From Haloimpatiens massiliensis (lineage in GTDB: Bacteria > Bacillota > Clostridia > Clostridiales > Clostridiaceae), in the NCBI RefSeq assembly GCF_900184255.1, contig NZ_LT854640.1, forward strand, positions 186,345 through 250,344: a stretch of DNA of 64,000 nt. Direction: 5' to 3'. This document shows positions 51,995 to 61,200 of the stretch, piece after piece. The notes beneath the pieces are model-generated. The model was not told the origin of the DNA, searched no databases, and saw only the letters and a list, made by a program, of their open reading frames with translations. The first letter of the stretch is position 1, and the number at the start of each line of letters is the position of its first letter. The position numbers and the translations under genes are program-made.

Positions 51995-52353
51995 TTACAA
52001 AGTTAATTATTAAAAAATAATATATCCTATTAAAAGTGTAGGCTAAATTATAAAGTGTATAACATATTTTATCCTATGCCTATCAGTTTTACTCCAATTT
52101 TACAAGGTGCAGAAAAGAAGGCCGCATAGTGGTAAGCAAATCTACTCATATATGCTATATAGTTTAGCATAAGTAAATTATTTCGTAAATCTTAAACAAA
52201 CATAACTTCAATTGTAATTTTTTAAAACTTCAATTCGTAATTTGAAACTCGTCCACAAAATTTTTAACCAAATAATGCGGTTTTAGGGTGTTATTACAAT
52301 CAATATTTATCCAAAAACCTATGTATATTTAGTGTATAAATTGTATATTACTA
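51995..52353. other. AT-rich intergenic region, no gene seen
   Basis: About 360 bases between the PTS-like gene and the dyad at 52354. No open frame with a ribosome site and no clear terminator or repeat was recognised. Confidence 0.5.
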
Positions 52354-52405
52354 ATTGCAGTTTTAAAACTGTAATTTTGAAATACACTATGTAATATGAT
52401 ATAAT
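52354..52405 (+). promoter_or_regulatory. Promoter with upstream palindromic operator-like dyad
   Basis: TTGAAA (52377), 17 bp, TATAAT (52400) with an upstream TG makes a strong sigma-A promoter. Immediately before the -35 box lies a 22-bp dyad, ATT-x-CAGTTTTAAAACTG-x-AAT, with a perfect 14-bp centre. A wider TAGTGTAT ... ATACACTA pair encloses it. The layout suggests an activator or repressor site controlling the 58-codon gene at 52527. Confidence 0.6.
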
Positions 52406-52448
52406 GGAAACATATCAGTTAAATTAAACAAGTAGGTAATGTTGAGGC

Positions 52449-52485
52449 AGTATCTATGACTTGTTATTTATTTTAATGTACCTAA
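52449..52485. repeat. Remnant or solo end of the MITE-like element
   Basis: About 37 bases match the right end of the 157-bp elements (GACTTGTTATTTATTTT, then ATGTACCTAA) with a few changes. The rest of the element is absent. It lies in the leader of the 58-codon gene. Confidence 0.6.
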
Positions 52486-52526
52486 GTTAAATATGACACA
52501 AAACTATTAAAAGAGGAGAAAAAATA

Positions 52527-52703
52527 ATGAATGAAAAATATTCAAAAGCAAAAGAAATGTTAAAAGACACTATTAATAAAATAGAACATATAATAGATGA
52601 AGAAAGTCCAACAGGCTTAGAAAAAGGAATAACTTGTGGTGAAATTGATGAACTAATAGCTGCTTTAGATAAAATCTCTGAAATAATAGATAGGTATGAA
52701 TAG
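52527..52703 (+). CDS. Hypothetical 58-residue helical protein
   Basis: A frame of 58 codons (MNEKYSKAKEMLKDTINKIE, then GLEKGITCGEIDELIAALDK) with an AGAGGAG ribosome site. Acidic and all-helical with one Cys. It has a strong promoter with a dyad about 120 bases upstream and a terminator downstream, so it is a single-gene transcription unit. No family recognised. Confidence 0.65.
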   Translation: MNEKYSKAKEMLKDTINKIEHIIDEESPTGLEKGITCGEIDELIAALDKISEIIDRYE

Positions 52704-52750
52704 TAATATGGTGAAATTTAGATAGTTGCATAGTATATAAATAGAATAGA

Positions 52751-52796
52751 AAAGTACCAGTTTTATATTTTGTAAGATTGGTATTTTTTTATATAT
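52751..52796 (+). terminator. Intrinsic terminator
   Basis: AAAGTACCAGTTTTA pairs with TAAGATTGGTATTTT (wobbles) and is followed by T4ATAT. Confidence 0.8.
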
Positions 52797-52888
52797 TCTT
52801 ATAAATAAAATCTTTGAACAATAAAGTAGTTAAAAACTAATTTACAATTTATTCATAAAATATACATGGATGTAATAAAAGTAACTGT

Positions 52889-52917
52889 TTGACAAGAATA
52901 CCTTATATTGATACAAT
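52889..52917 (+). promoter_or_regulatory. Sigma-A promoter of rplY
   Basis: TTGACA, 17 bp, TACAAT, 50 bases before the rplY ATG. Confidence 0.85.
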
Positions 52918-52967
52918 TACGTAAAGACACTATATACATATTAAACAATTATGAGGAGGTATGAGGT

Positions 52968-53525
52968 ATGAACAGTATAACTGCTTTAGAAAGAAAAGAA
53001 AAAGGTATAAAGGCAAGAAAGGCTGGATACATACCAGGAGTATTGTATGGTACGGAAATTAAAGAATCTCGTCCAGTGAAGTTTGAAAAAGCTAAAATGA
53101 TGAAGATATTAAAGAATAGTGGGGATAGTGCAAAGCTAATTCTTAAATTGGAAGATGACAAAAAATATGGAGTTATAAAAAATATTCAAAGAAATCCAAT
53201 TAATGTAGAAGAAATATATAACATTGATGTGCTAGTAGCATCAAAGGATGAAGAAATAAAACAAGCTGTTCCTATTATATTGGAAGGAAGAACAAATATA
53301 GAAAATAGAGGTCTTACAGTACAAACTCAATTAACAGAAGTAGAGGTAGTGGCAAAGGCTATAAATATCCCAGAAAGCTTTGTAATAAATATAGAAGATA
53401 GAATTAATGGAGATGTAATTACTGTAAAACAAATAGAGCAAAACGAAGATTTTAAAATAATAAGTGATCCAGAAGGGGTCATAGGTGCAGTATTTTATGC
53501 TAAAAAAGAAGAGCAAAGTGAATAA
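52968..53525 (+). CDS. rplY: Ribosomal protein bL25 / general stress protein Ctc
   Basis: This 185-residue protein of the long CTC form has an N-terminal L25 domain (about 1-90: KARKAGYIPGVLYGTEIKES, then KYGVIKNIQRNPINVE) and a C-terminal TL5-like beta domain (about 95-178: IILEGRTNIENRGLTVQTQL). It binds 5S rRNA in the large subunit. GAGGAGGT precedes the ATG. It has its own promoter and shares a bidirectional terminator with the convergent gene downstream. Confidence 0.94.
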   Translation: MNSITALERKEKGIKARKAGYIPGVLYGTEIKESRPVKFEKAKMMKILKNSGDSAKLILKLEDDKKYGVIKNIQRNPINVEEIYNIDVLVASKDEEIKQAVPIILEGRTNIENRGLTVQTQLTEVEVVAKAINIPESFVINIEDRINGDVITVKQIEQNEDFKIISDPEGVIGAVFYAKKEEQSE

Positions 53526-53560
53526 AAGAGAAGCTTATTATATAAGTATTAGGTTAATTA

Positions 53561-53596
53561 AAAAACCCTATGTTTTTTATAAACATAGGGTTTTTA
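53561..53596. terminator. Bidirectional terminator between rplY and the NMO gene
   Basis: AAAAACCCTATGTTT and AAACATAGGGTTTTT form a perfect 15-bp stem with A/T tracts on both sides, serving both convergent genes. Confidence 0.92.
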
Positions 53597-53618
53597 ACTA
53601 CATTTAATTCAAAACAGC

Positions 53619-54686
53619 TTAAATCTCTTCCGCTTCCATTAACAAAGTTTTTATAAGCGTTTTAACTGGTACTATTTCTTTTAATTTATAAGCATTTTCA
53701 CCACAGAATATAAGTCCTTCATCCACATTTCCCTCAACGGAGTTAATAAGGGCTTTAGATATACAGTAAGGTGTAGTTTGGGGATTACAATGAGTTAAGC
53801 ATTTATAACATTTATCTATAACCTTTTTTCCTGCGTCCAAAGAATTTATAAAAGAATTTCTTATAGCTCTTCCAGGCATTCCAACCGGACTAATTACTAT
53901 GTCTATATCTTCTTTTTTTGAATTTATATAGGCATTTTTGAAATTAATATGTGCATCACATTCCTCTGTAGCTACAAATCTAGTGCCCATTTGCACACCA
54001 GAGGCACCAAGTTTTAGAAATTTAGAAATGTCTTTTCCACTATAGATTCCCCCAGCAGCTATTATTGGAATATTCTTTTTAGCATCATCCTCAAATGGTT
54101 TTATAACTTTAATAACTTCCTTTACTATATCCTCTAAATTTTTATCTCCCTTAGATAAATCTTCTTTAGAAAAACCTAAATGTCCACCAGCTTTAGGACC
54201 TTCAACAATTAAAGCATCAGGGGTATAGTTGTATTTTCTCTTCCAAAGTTTGCTTATTATTGAAGCTGCTTTGGCGGAAGATACTATGGGAATTAATTTA
54301 GTTAATTTATTTTTTACTAATGCAGGCAAATTTGTTGGCAGTCCAGCACCACAAATTATTAAATCTGCCCCAGAATTAGATGCAGTGGTAACTAATTCTT
54401 CAAATTCATTAGATGCGGTTAAAATATTAACTCCAATGATTCCATTTGAACTGGATTCCTTAGCTTTAGAAATTTCTTTTTTTAAAGCTCTTATATTTGC
54501 TTCTTTAGAATTATTTAAAAAATCACTTTCTCTAAAACCTATTCCAACACCAGAAATTACTCCAATAGCACCTTCTTTGGCTACTGCAGAAGCAAGACGA
54601 GATAAAGATACTCCTACTCCCATTCCTCCTTGAATTATTGGTAATTTGGCCTTTAAGTGGCCTATAGTTAAATAAGGTAAACTCAT
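53619..54686 (-). CDS. Nitronate monooxygenase / FabK-like flavoprotein
   Basis: This 355-residue TIM-barrel FMN protein has PIIQGGMGVGVSLSRLASAV at the N-terminus, a substrate-site GPKAGGHLG near 183 (His in GGH), and FMN-phosphate motifs IIAAGGIYSGKDI and GASGVQMGTRF. The family includes 2-nitropropane dioxygenases and the enoyl-ACP reductase FabK. A C-terminal cysteine segment (CYKCLTHCNPQTTPYC) is additional to the barrel. Two FabT-like boxes lie just upstream, which favours a link to lipid metabolism. AAAGGAG precedes the ATG. Confidence 0.88.
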   Translation of the reverse strand: MSLPYLTIGHLKAKLPIIQGGMGVGVSLSRLASAVAKEGAIGVISGVGIGFRESDFLNNSKEANIRALKKEISKAKESSSNGIIGVNILTASNEFEELVTTASNSGADLIICGAGLPTNLPALVKNKLTKLIPIVSSAKAASIISKLWKRKYNYTPDALIVEGPKAGGHLGFSKEDLSKGDKNLEDIVKEVIKVIKPFEDDAKKNIPIIAAGGIYSGKDISKFLKLGASGVQMGTRFVATEECDAHINFKNAYINSKKEDIDIVISPVGMPGRAIRNSFINSLDAGKKVIDKCYKCLTHCNPQTTPYCISKALINSVEGNVDEGLIFCGENAYKLKEIVPVKTLIKTLLMEAEEI

Positions 54687-54704
54687 ATTAAAATCTCCTT
54701 TTTA

Positions 54705-54734
54705 TTTGGATTATCAAATATTTTGATTTTCAAA
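54705..54734 (-). promoter_or_regulatory. FabT-like operator boxes upstream of the NMO/FabK-like gene
   Basis: TTTGATTTTCAAA (54722-54734) is a perfect TTTGA-N3-TCAAA palindrome and TTTGGATTATCAAA (54705-54718) is an imperfect second one. The pattern is that of MarR-family FabT sites in Firmicute fatty-acid genes. They lie 19-48 bases before the ATG. Confidence 0.5.
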
Positions 54735-54889
54735 GTATTTAATAAACAAAGTATAAATAAATATTATTTTTATGTCAAGGGAAATATATATTTAGAATCA
54801 ATAATGTTAATTTTCTGATTAATTCCATTTTTAATAAATTAAATGATATTATTATGAAGTGATTTTATTATGATAATCGGGAGGAAAAT

Positions 54890-55360
54890 ATGTTTAAGGG
54901 ATATAAAGCAGAAAGTAGACTTAGTTATTTAGTAGCTGCAATCTTTATAATAATAATTTTTGCTACTATAAGTATAAATTTTACGTCTATGATAGAGAAG
55001 AATAAAGAAAGAAAATATGTATCTACATCTTCAGAAGAGCTATTAAATAAAGAAAAAAATATTTCACAAGAACAAATGAAAAAGAATATGATAAGATTTT
55101 ATGAAACAAATAAGGGCAAATATGTAAAATGGACTTTAAAGGCTTATGAGGTAAATGAATTTTTTGATACAATCAAATGTCCGGTAAATTTAGAAACATC
55201 TAGTAATGTTGGACTCTTTATAAAATGTAAGTTTGAAAAACCTATTAAAGGTAAAATTAAAAAGGAAGATATTGTAACAGTGTCTGGACAAGTAACAGGA
55301 TATTCTGAGTTTAGCAAATCTATAGAACTAAAGTATTGTAGAATAGAAAATATGAAATAA
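54890..55360 (+). CDS. Small membrane-anchored protein with OB-fold-like domain
   Basis: This 156-residue protein has one N-terminal hydrophobic helix (about 12-30, YLVAAIFIIIIFATISI) and a soluble C-terminal part with a strand-rich stretch (KKEDIVTVSGQVTGYSEFSK), resembling tRNA_anti-like OB-fold domains. It is probably exposed outside the membrane. A CGGGAGGA ribosome site supports the ATG. Function unknown. Confidence 0.72.
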   Translation: MFKGYKAESRLSYLVAAIFIIIIFATISINFTSMIEKNKERKYVSTSSEELLNKEKNISQEQMKKNMIRFYETNKGKYVKWTLKAYEVNEFFDTIKCPVNLETSSNVGLFIKCKFEKPIKGKIKKEDIVTVSGQVTGYSEFSKSIELKYCRIENMK

Positions 55361-55588
55361 ATGTATGGATTGAATTTTATTGGTATAACTATAATTAAAT
55401 AAAACTAAATGAAAAAATTAATATATAAAGGTATTTTAAAATCGTAATAAATGTCAAAAAGTTTTAAAAAAAAATAAAAAGTATCAAAAAATATATAAAA
55501 GTAGAAGGAAAAAAAGAGCACTTATAGAATATATAAATACAGGTAGGATATATTATTATTATTATAAATAATAAGGAGGTAGTTTTAT

Positions 55589-56923
55589 ATGCTAGAAGTT
55601 GTACAAAATATTAATAAGGTGCTCTGGAATTATATTTTAATATTCTTGTTATGTGGGACGGGAATAGCATTTACTTTTGGATTAAGATTTGTTCAAGTAA
55701 GAAAATTTGGCGCTGCATTTAAAAAGGCATTTGGTGGGATATCTTTAAAGGGCAAAAAAGCTGGAGAAGATGGGATGTCTTCATTCCAAGCATTAGCTAC
55801 TGCAATAGCGGCTCAAGTTGGAACTGGTAATTTAGCCGGTGCTGCAACAGCTATAGCAGCAGGAGGTCCTGGGGCTATATTTTGGATGTGGTTAAGCGCT
55901 TTCTTTGGAATGGGTACAATATTTGCAGAAGCAGTTTTAGCTCAGGTTTTTAAAGAAAAAGTTGATGGACAAATAACAGGAGGGCCAGCTTACTATATAA
56001 GAAAAGGTTTGAATAGTAAATTTTTAGCAGCTTTCTTCTCTATTAGTATAATAATAGCATTAGGTTTTATAGGAAACATGGTACAAGCAAATTCTATAGG
56101 AGCAGCCTTTTCAAAGGCATTTAATGTTCCTACATTAATAGTGGGTATAATAACGGCAGCCTTAGCAGGACTTATATTTATAGGTGGTATAGGAAGAATA
56201 GCATCTGTTACTGAAAAAGTAGTTCCTCTAATGGCTCTTTTATATGTAGTGGGAAGTTTATTTATAGTAATAGCTAATTGGGCAAATGTTATTCCAGCTT
56301 TTAAAATGATATTTGTAGGTGCATTTAACCCTAAAGCTGCAACAGGTGGACTTATAGGTGTTGGAGTAAAAGAAGCTGTTAGATACGGTGTGGCTAGAGG
56401 ATTATTTTCAAATGAAGCAGGTATGGGTTCTACTCCTCATGCTCATGCAGTAGCAAAGGTTAAGCATCCAGAAGAACAAGGTTTAGTGGCTATAGTTGGG
56501 GTATGCATAGATACTTTTATAATATTAACATTAACTGCTCTTGTAATACTTACTACCGGTGCATTAGATGGGCATACAACAGGAATAGAGTTAACACAAA
56601 AGGCATTCGAGTTAGGCCTCGGTAATTTTGGAAATATATTTATTGCTGTATCCTTATTCTTCTTTGCATTTTCCACTATAGTTGGATGGTATTTCTTCGG
56701 AGAAGCCAATATTAGATATTTATTTGGAAAGAAAGGATTACCTGTATATAGATTACTTGTTTTAATATTCATAGTTTTAGGTACTACTATGGAAGTTAAG
56801 TTAGTTTGGGAATTAGCAGATACATTTAATGGTCTTATGGTTATACCAAACGTAATTGCATTATTAGGATTAATGGGAGTTGTTAGAAAATCTCTTAAAA
56901 AGTACGAAGAATTAGAATCTTAA
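55589..56923 (+). CDS. Alanine/glycine:cation symporter, AGCS family
   Basis: This 444-residue transporter has about ten membrane helices and the AGCS signature (ATAIAAQVGTGNLAGAATAI near 72), GGPAYYIRKGL near 135, and GLFSNEAGMGSTPHAHA near 272, which hold the substrate and sodium site. It imports alanine or glycine with sodium. AAGGAGGT lies upstream of the ATG. It is followed by a long repeat region. Confidence 0.94.
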   Translation: MLEVVQNINKVLWNYILIFLLCGTGIAFTFGLRFVQVRKFGAAFKKAFGGISLKGKKAGEDGMSSFQALATAIAAQVGTGNLAGAATAIAAGGPGAIFWMWLSAFFGMGTIFAEAVLAQVFKEKVDGQITGGPAYYIRKGLNSKFLAAFFSISIIIALGFIGNMVQANSIGAAFSKAFNVPTLIVGIITAALAGLIFIGGIGRIASVTEKVVPLMALLYVVGSLFIVIANWANVIPAFKMIFVGAFNPKAATGGLIGVGVKEAVRYGVARGLFSNEAGMGSTPHAHAVAKVKHPEEQGLVAIVGVCIDTFIILTLTALVILTTGALDGHTTGIELTQKAFELGLGNFGNIFIAVSLFFFAFSTIVGWYFFGEANIRYLFGKKGLPVYRLLVLIFIVLGTTMEVKLVWELADTFNGLMVIPNVIALLGLMGVVRKSLKKYEELES

Positions 56924-56952
56924 AGCATAAATTGTGAAACAATACACTGAAG

Positions 56953-57183
56953 AAAAATCTGATTTTAATTCCGTAATAAATGTGTAATTTGGGACTGTTC
57001 ACAATACGCCAAGAACTTCTAAATGTCTCACAGTTAAAGCCCCTAAAGCTTTCAAACTCACTCGTTCCTCGTTCAAACATGAAAGCTTCTTAACGGGTCT
57101 TTAACTGTGAGACATAAGAAGTTCTAAGGCTAGTTCAATAGTCCCCAATTCCACATTTATTACTACATTAAAATCAGATTTTT
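56953..57183. repeat. Structured inverted-repeat element A
   Basis: A 231-bp nearly perfect fold-back. AAAAATCTGATTTTAA (56953) pairs with TTAAAATCAGATTTTT (57168); TAATAAATGTG with CACATTTATTA; AGAACTTCT (57012) with AGAAGTTCT (57117); and a perfect 17-bp pair starting ATGTCTCACAGTT (57023) closes the core 57041-57097. The core and two flanking blocks are shared, inverted, with element B. Confidence 0.85.
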
Positions 57184-57215
57184 AGTTTAATATGTTTATG
57201 GTTGGAGAGGAAAAG

Positions 57216-57264
57216 CTTACTAAAGGATGATTTTCCTCCACTACGTTACGGAAAATCTTTAATT
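57216..57264. repeat. 49-bp hairpin repeat R1, left copy
   Basis: GATTTTCC and GGAAAATC arms flank a variable 11-bp centre. An inverted copy is at 57712-57760, identical in its outer 24 and 14 bases. Confidence 0.8.
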
Positions 57265-57394
57265 GGCGGCAGCCAGCCTAAATACATAGGCATTATTATG
57301 ATTTATATATAAGAATATATAACTTTAATTGTTAGATAAATTAAGAATTTGTAGATAAGTAAGAGGTAATAGCTAAGAAGTAATAGTTGTGGTG

Positions 57395-57419
57395 AAAATT
57401 CAGCAAAGCTGAATTTTTT
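57395..57419. terminator. Perfect hairpin with T tract in the repeat region
   Basis: AAAATTCAGC and GCTGAATTTT with a 3-base loop, followed by TT. No gene precedes it nearby; it could end transcripts entering from either side. Confidence 0.55.
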
Positions 57420-57503
57420 CAAGAGCTCTTATTTCTACTAGCTGTTCTTTTGTTACTTATTCATAAATTAATTATAAAAACTCTTTGAGTTTTATCCTTA
57501 ACT

Positions 57504-57552
57504 CTTACTTTTTACTTTTTACTTCTTACTTCTTACCTCTTACCTCTTACCT
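57504..57552. repeat. Heptamer tandem repeat
   Basis: Seven degenerate copies of CTTACTT/CTTACCT in a row. A shorter array of the inverted unit (AAGTAAG, AGGTAAT and so on) lies at about 57358-57387 on the other side of the hairpin. Confidence 0.8.
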
Positions 57553-57711
57553 GGTTTCTCCTACAAATTTAAGATTTATACAAACTAATGCCTTACGGCA
57601 AAATATATTAAATTTTATCTAATATTTTATTTTCATAATTAGGTATTAGTAGCTAGGATTGTAGATTAAACGAATGGCTACGCTTAAAAAAATTATGAGA
57701 GCTTTTTTATA

Positions 57712-57760
57712 AATTAAAGATTTTCCATAGCAACGCGGAGGAAAATCATCCTTTAGTAAG
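57712..57760. repeat. 49-bp hairpin repeat R1, right inverted copy
   Basis: Reverse complement of the copy at 57216-57264 except for the 11-bp centre. Confidence 0.8.
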
Positions 57761-57794
57761 TTATTTTCTCCCAGTGGCGTTTTAAACATAATCT

Positions 57795-58027
57795 GAAAAA
57801 TCTGCTTTTAAGGTAACAATAAATATATTTTTTTAGACTATTGAGCTAGCCTTAGAAATTCTTTGTTTTCAAATATTAATACCCGTTAAGAAGCTTTCAT
57901 GTTTGAGCGCCGTCAGAAGCGAGTTTGAAAGCTTTAGGGTATTGATATTTGAAAACATTAGAATTTCTTAGCGTATTGCGAACAGTCTAAAAAATATATT
58001 TATTGTGGACTTAAAAGCAGATTTTTC
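57795..58027. repeat. Structured inverted-repeat element B
   Basis: A 233-bp fold-back: a perfect 18-bp outer pair (GAAAAATCTGCTTTTAAG at 57795 with its complement at 58010), a 22- to 23-bp AT pair (57817 with 57984), TAGAAATTCT with AGAATTTCT, and a 20-bp pair beginning TGTTTTCAAATATT (57864 with 57938, one mismatch) around the core 57882-57939. It is inverted relative to element A. Confidence 0.85.
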
Positions 58028-58140
58028 TTATGCTACTTACATCACAATTTTTTTCCGAATAAAAAACTTTCAAAATTCCTAAAAGTATATTATAATTATA
58101 AATATAACGTATAATTTTGTTTTAAAGTATAAAAATATTC

Positions 58141-58220
58141 GTTAGTTAGTTTTGTATCATAAAGTTTAAGTGTTATCATAGACGTAAAAGTTAGTTAGTT
58201 TTTTAGTTAGTTGTGTTAGT
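58141..58220. repeat. GTTAGTTAGTTTT repeats in the purL leader
   Basis: GTTAGTTAGTTTT occurs at 58141 and again at 58190, followed by further TTAGTTAGTT units. No riboswitch was recognised in the purL leader. Similar ACTAAC units on the opposite strand precede the purE riboswitch. Confidence 0.5.
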
Positions 58221-58247
58221 TTCATAATTTGAAAAGGGGATGAAGGC

Positions 58248-61200
58248 ATGATTAATGAAGTTTTTAGAATCTATGTTGAAAAGAAAAAAGGTTTTGATGA
58301 TGAAGCTAAAAAATTATTAAAAAATATCAATAATGACTTAAATTTAAAAGAGGTAGAGGATTTAAGAATTTTAAATAGATATGATATATGTGGAATAGAT
58401 AGGCAGCAGCTTAAAAAATCTATAAGTACTGTATTCTCTGAACCACCAGTGGATAATGTTTATGAGGAAGAAATAAATATTGAAAATGGAAGTAAAGTTT
58501 TTGGAATACAATATTTAGATGGACAGTATGATCAAAGGGCAGATTCAGCAGCTCAATGTGTTCAACTTATTGCTGAAGGAGAAAGACCTATAGTAAAAAC
58601 AGCTAAAATTATAGTTATAGAAGGAAATATAGCTGAAGAAGACTTTAATAGAATAAAAGGTTATTGTATAAATCCTGTGGATTCCTGCGAAGCTAAATTA
58701 GAAAAACCTTCATCATTGGAAATGCAAGTAACTGAACCTAAGAATATAGAGATAGTAGAAAAATTTATAGATATGAAGGAAAAGGAATTAGAAAACTTAA
58801 TAGAAAAATTAGGTTTAGCTATGAATTTAGATGACATGCTTTGTTGTCAAAAATATTTTTTAAGTGAAAAGAGAAATCCTACACTTACAGAAATAAAAGT
58901 ATTAGACACTTATTGGTCAGATCATTGTAGACATACTACTTTTAATACTATTATAAAAAATGTAGAGATTAAAGACGGAAAATACAAAGATATATTAGAA
59001 GAGACTTTTGAAGAATATAAAAAATCAAGAGAGTTTCTTTATAAGGGAAAAAATAAAGAAATGTGTTTAATGGATATAGCTTGCATAGTAGCTAAGGAAC
59101 TTAGAAAAAGGGGAATGCTAGATGATCTTGAAGTTTCAGAGGAGATAAATGCTTGCAGCGTAGAGATAGATGTGGATGTGGATGGAAAAGATGAAAAATG
59201 GCTTTTAATGTTTAAAAATGAAACTCACAATCACCCTACAGAAATTGAACCTTTTGGAGGAGCAGCTACTTGCCTTGGAGGAGCTATAAGAGATCCACTG
59301 TCTGGAAGAGCATATGTATACCAAGCTATGAGAGTTACGGGTTCTGGAGATCCTACAGTGCCTATAAGTAATACACTTTCATCAAAACTTCCTCAAAGAA
59401 AGATAACTACAGAAGCGGCTAATGGATATAGTTCTTATGGAAATCAAATAGGACTTTCCACAGGTCAAGTAACAGAAGTATATCATGAGGATTTTAGAGC
59501 TAAAAGAATGGAAGTAGGGGCAGTAATAGCAGCAGCGCCTAAGAAAAATGTAAAAAGATTAGAACCTGAAGAGGGAGATGTAATAATACTTTTAGGTGGA
59601 AGAACAGGAAGAGATGGATGTGGAGGAGCCACAGGATCATCTAAAGAACATGATGAAAATTCCATATACACTTGTGGAGCAGAAGTTCAAAAGGGAAACC
59701 CTGTAGAAGAAAGAAAAATTCAAAGATTATTTAGAAAAGAAGAAGTAGCATCTCTTATTAAAAGATGTAATGACTTTGGTGCTGGCGGTGTTTCAGTGGC
59801 TATAGGGGAATTAGCGGATGGTTTATATATAGATTTAGATAAAGTACCTAAAAAATATGAGGGATTAGATGGAACAGAACTTTCCATATCAGAATCTCAA
59901 GAAAGAATGGCAGTGGTGATTTCAAAAGAGCACCAGGATAAATTTATAAATTATGCAGAAAAAGAAAATATAGAAGCTGTTGTGGTGGCTAAGGTAACTT
60001 CTAACAATAGATTGACTATGAATTGGAGAGGCCAAAACATAGTGGATATAGATAGAGATTTCTTAAACTCCAATGGAGCTTCTAGATATACAGATATAGT
60101 GGTAAATGAGCCAGAAGAAAGTGGATTCTTAGATAATTTCAACTGTGATTTATATAAAGATTTATCTTTAGAAGATGCATGGATCAAAAACCTTGAAAAT
60201 TTAAATGTATGCAGCCAAAGGGGTCTTGTGGAGAAGTTTGATTCAACTATAGGTGCAGGTACAGTGCTTATGCCTCTAGGTGGTAAGTATCAATCCACAC
60301 CAGTGGAAGCTATGGTAGCAAAAATCCCTGTGCTTAAGGGAGAAACAGAAACTGCCAGCATAATGAGCTTTGGATATAATCCATATATTGCTAAATGGAG
60401 TCCTTTCCATGGAGCTGTTTATGCATCACTAGAAGCTATAACTAAAGTAGTTGTAACTGGAGGAGAGTATAATAAAATAAGATTAACTCTTCAAGAATAT
60501 TTTGAAAAACTAGGAGAAGATAAGGAAAAATGGGGTAAACCATTCTCAGCTTTACTAGGAGCTTTATATGTTCAAAAGAAACTAAATATACCAGCTATAG
60601 GTGGTAAGGACAGTATGTCAGGAAGCTTTAAAGATTTAAATGTACCACCTACACTTGTGACTTTTGCTGTGGGAACTTCTAAAATTAACAATATAGTTTC
60701 TGCAGAATTTAAAAAGGCTGGAAGTAAGGTTATTATTTTAGATTTACCTATAGATCATAAAGATATGCCAAACTTAGAAATATTAAAAGAAAATTATAAT
60801 ATAGTTACAAGGCTTATAAATAAGGATAGTGTACTGGCAGCATCTTCTGTAAAATTTGGTGGCATAAGTGAAGCTATATCTAAGATGTGCTTTGGAAATA
60901 AAGTGGGATTTAAATTTAATGAAAATATAGATAGAGAAGAGTTATTTAAATTTAAATATGGCTCTATAATACTAGAATTAAAGGATGATAGAGTTTTAGA
61001 AGGATTAAATTCAGAAAGATATAGAGTTTTAGGTAATACAATTGAAGAAGAAAAAATAGAAATAGAAGAAACTCATATAGATTTACCAGAAGCTGTGAAG
61101 GCTTGGGAAGAAACTTTAGAAAAAGTATTCCCAACTAAGACAGAAAAAACAGAAGATATAAGTGGCAAGATAGAAGAAATCTTATATAAAGAGGGAAGAA

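Noticed and set aside
57504..57552. Possible CRISPR array
   Set aside because: The repeats are contiguous heptamers without spacers. No cas gene is in the window.
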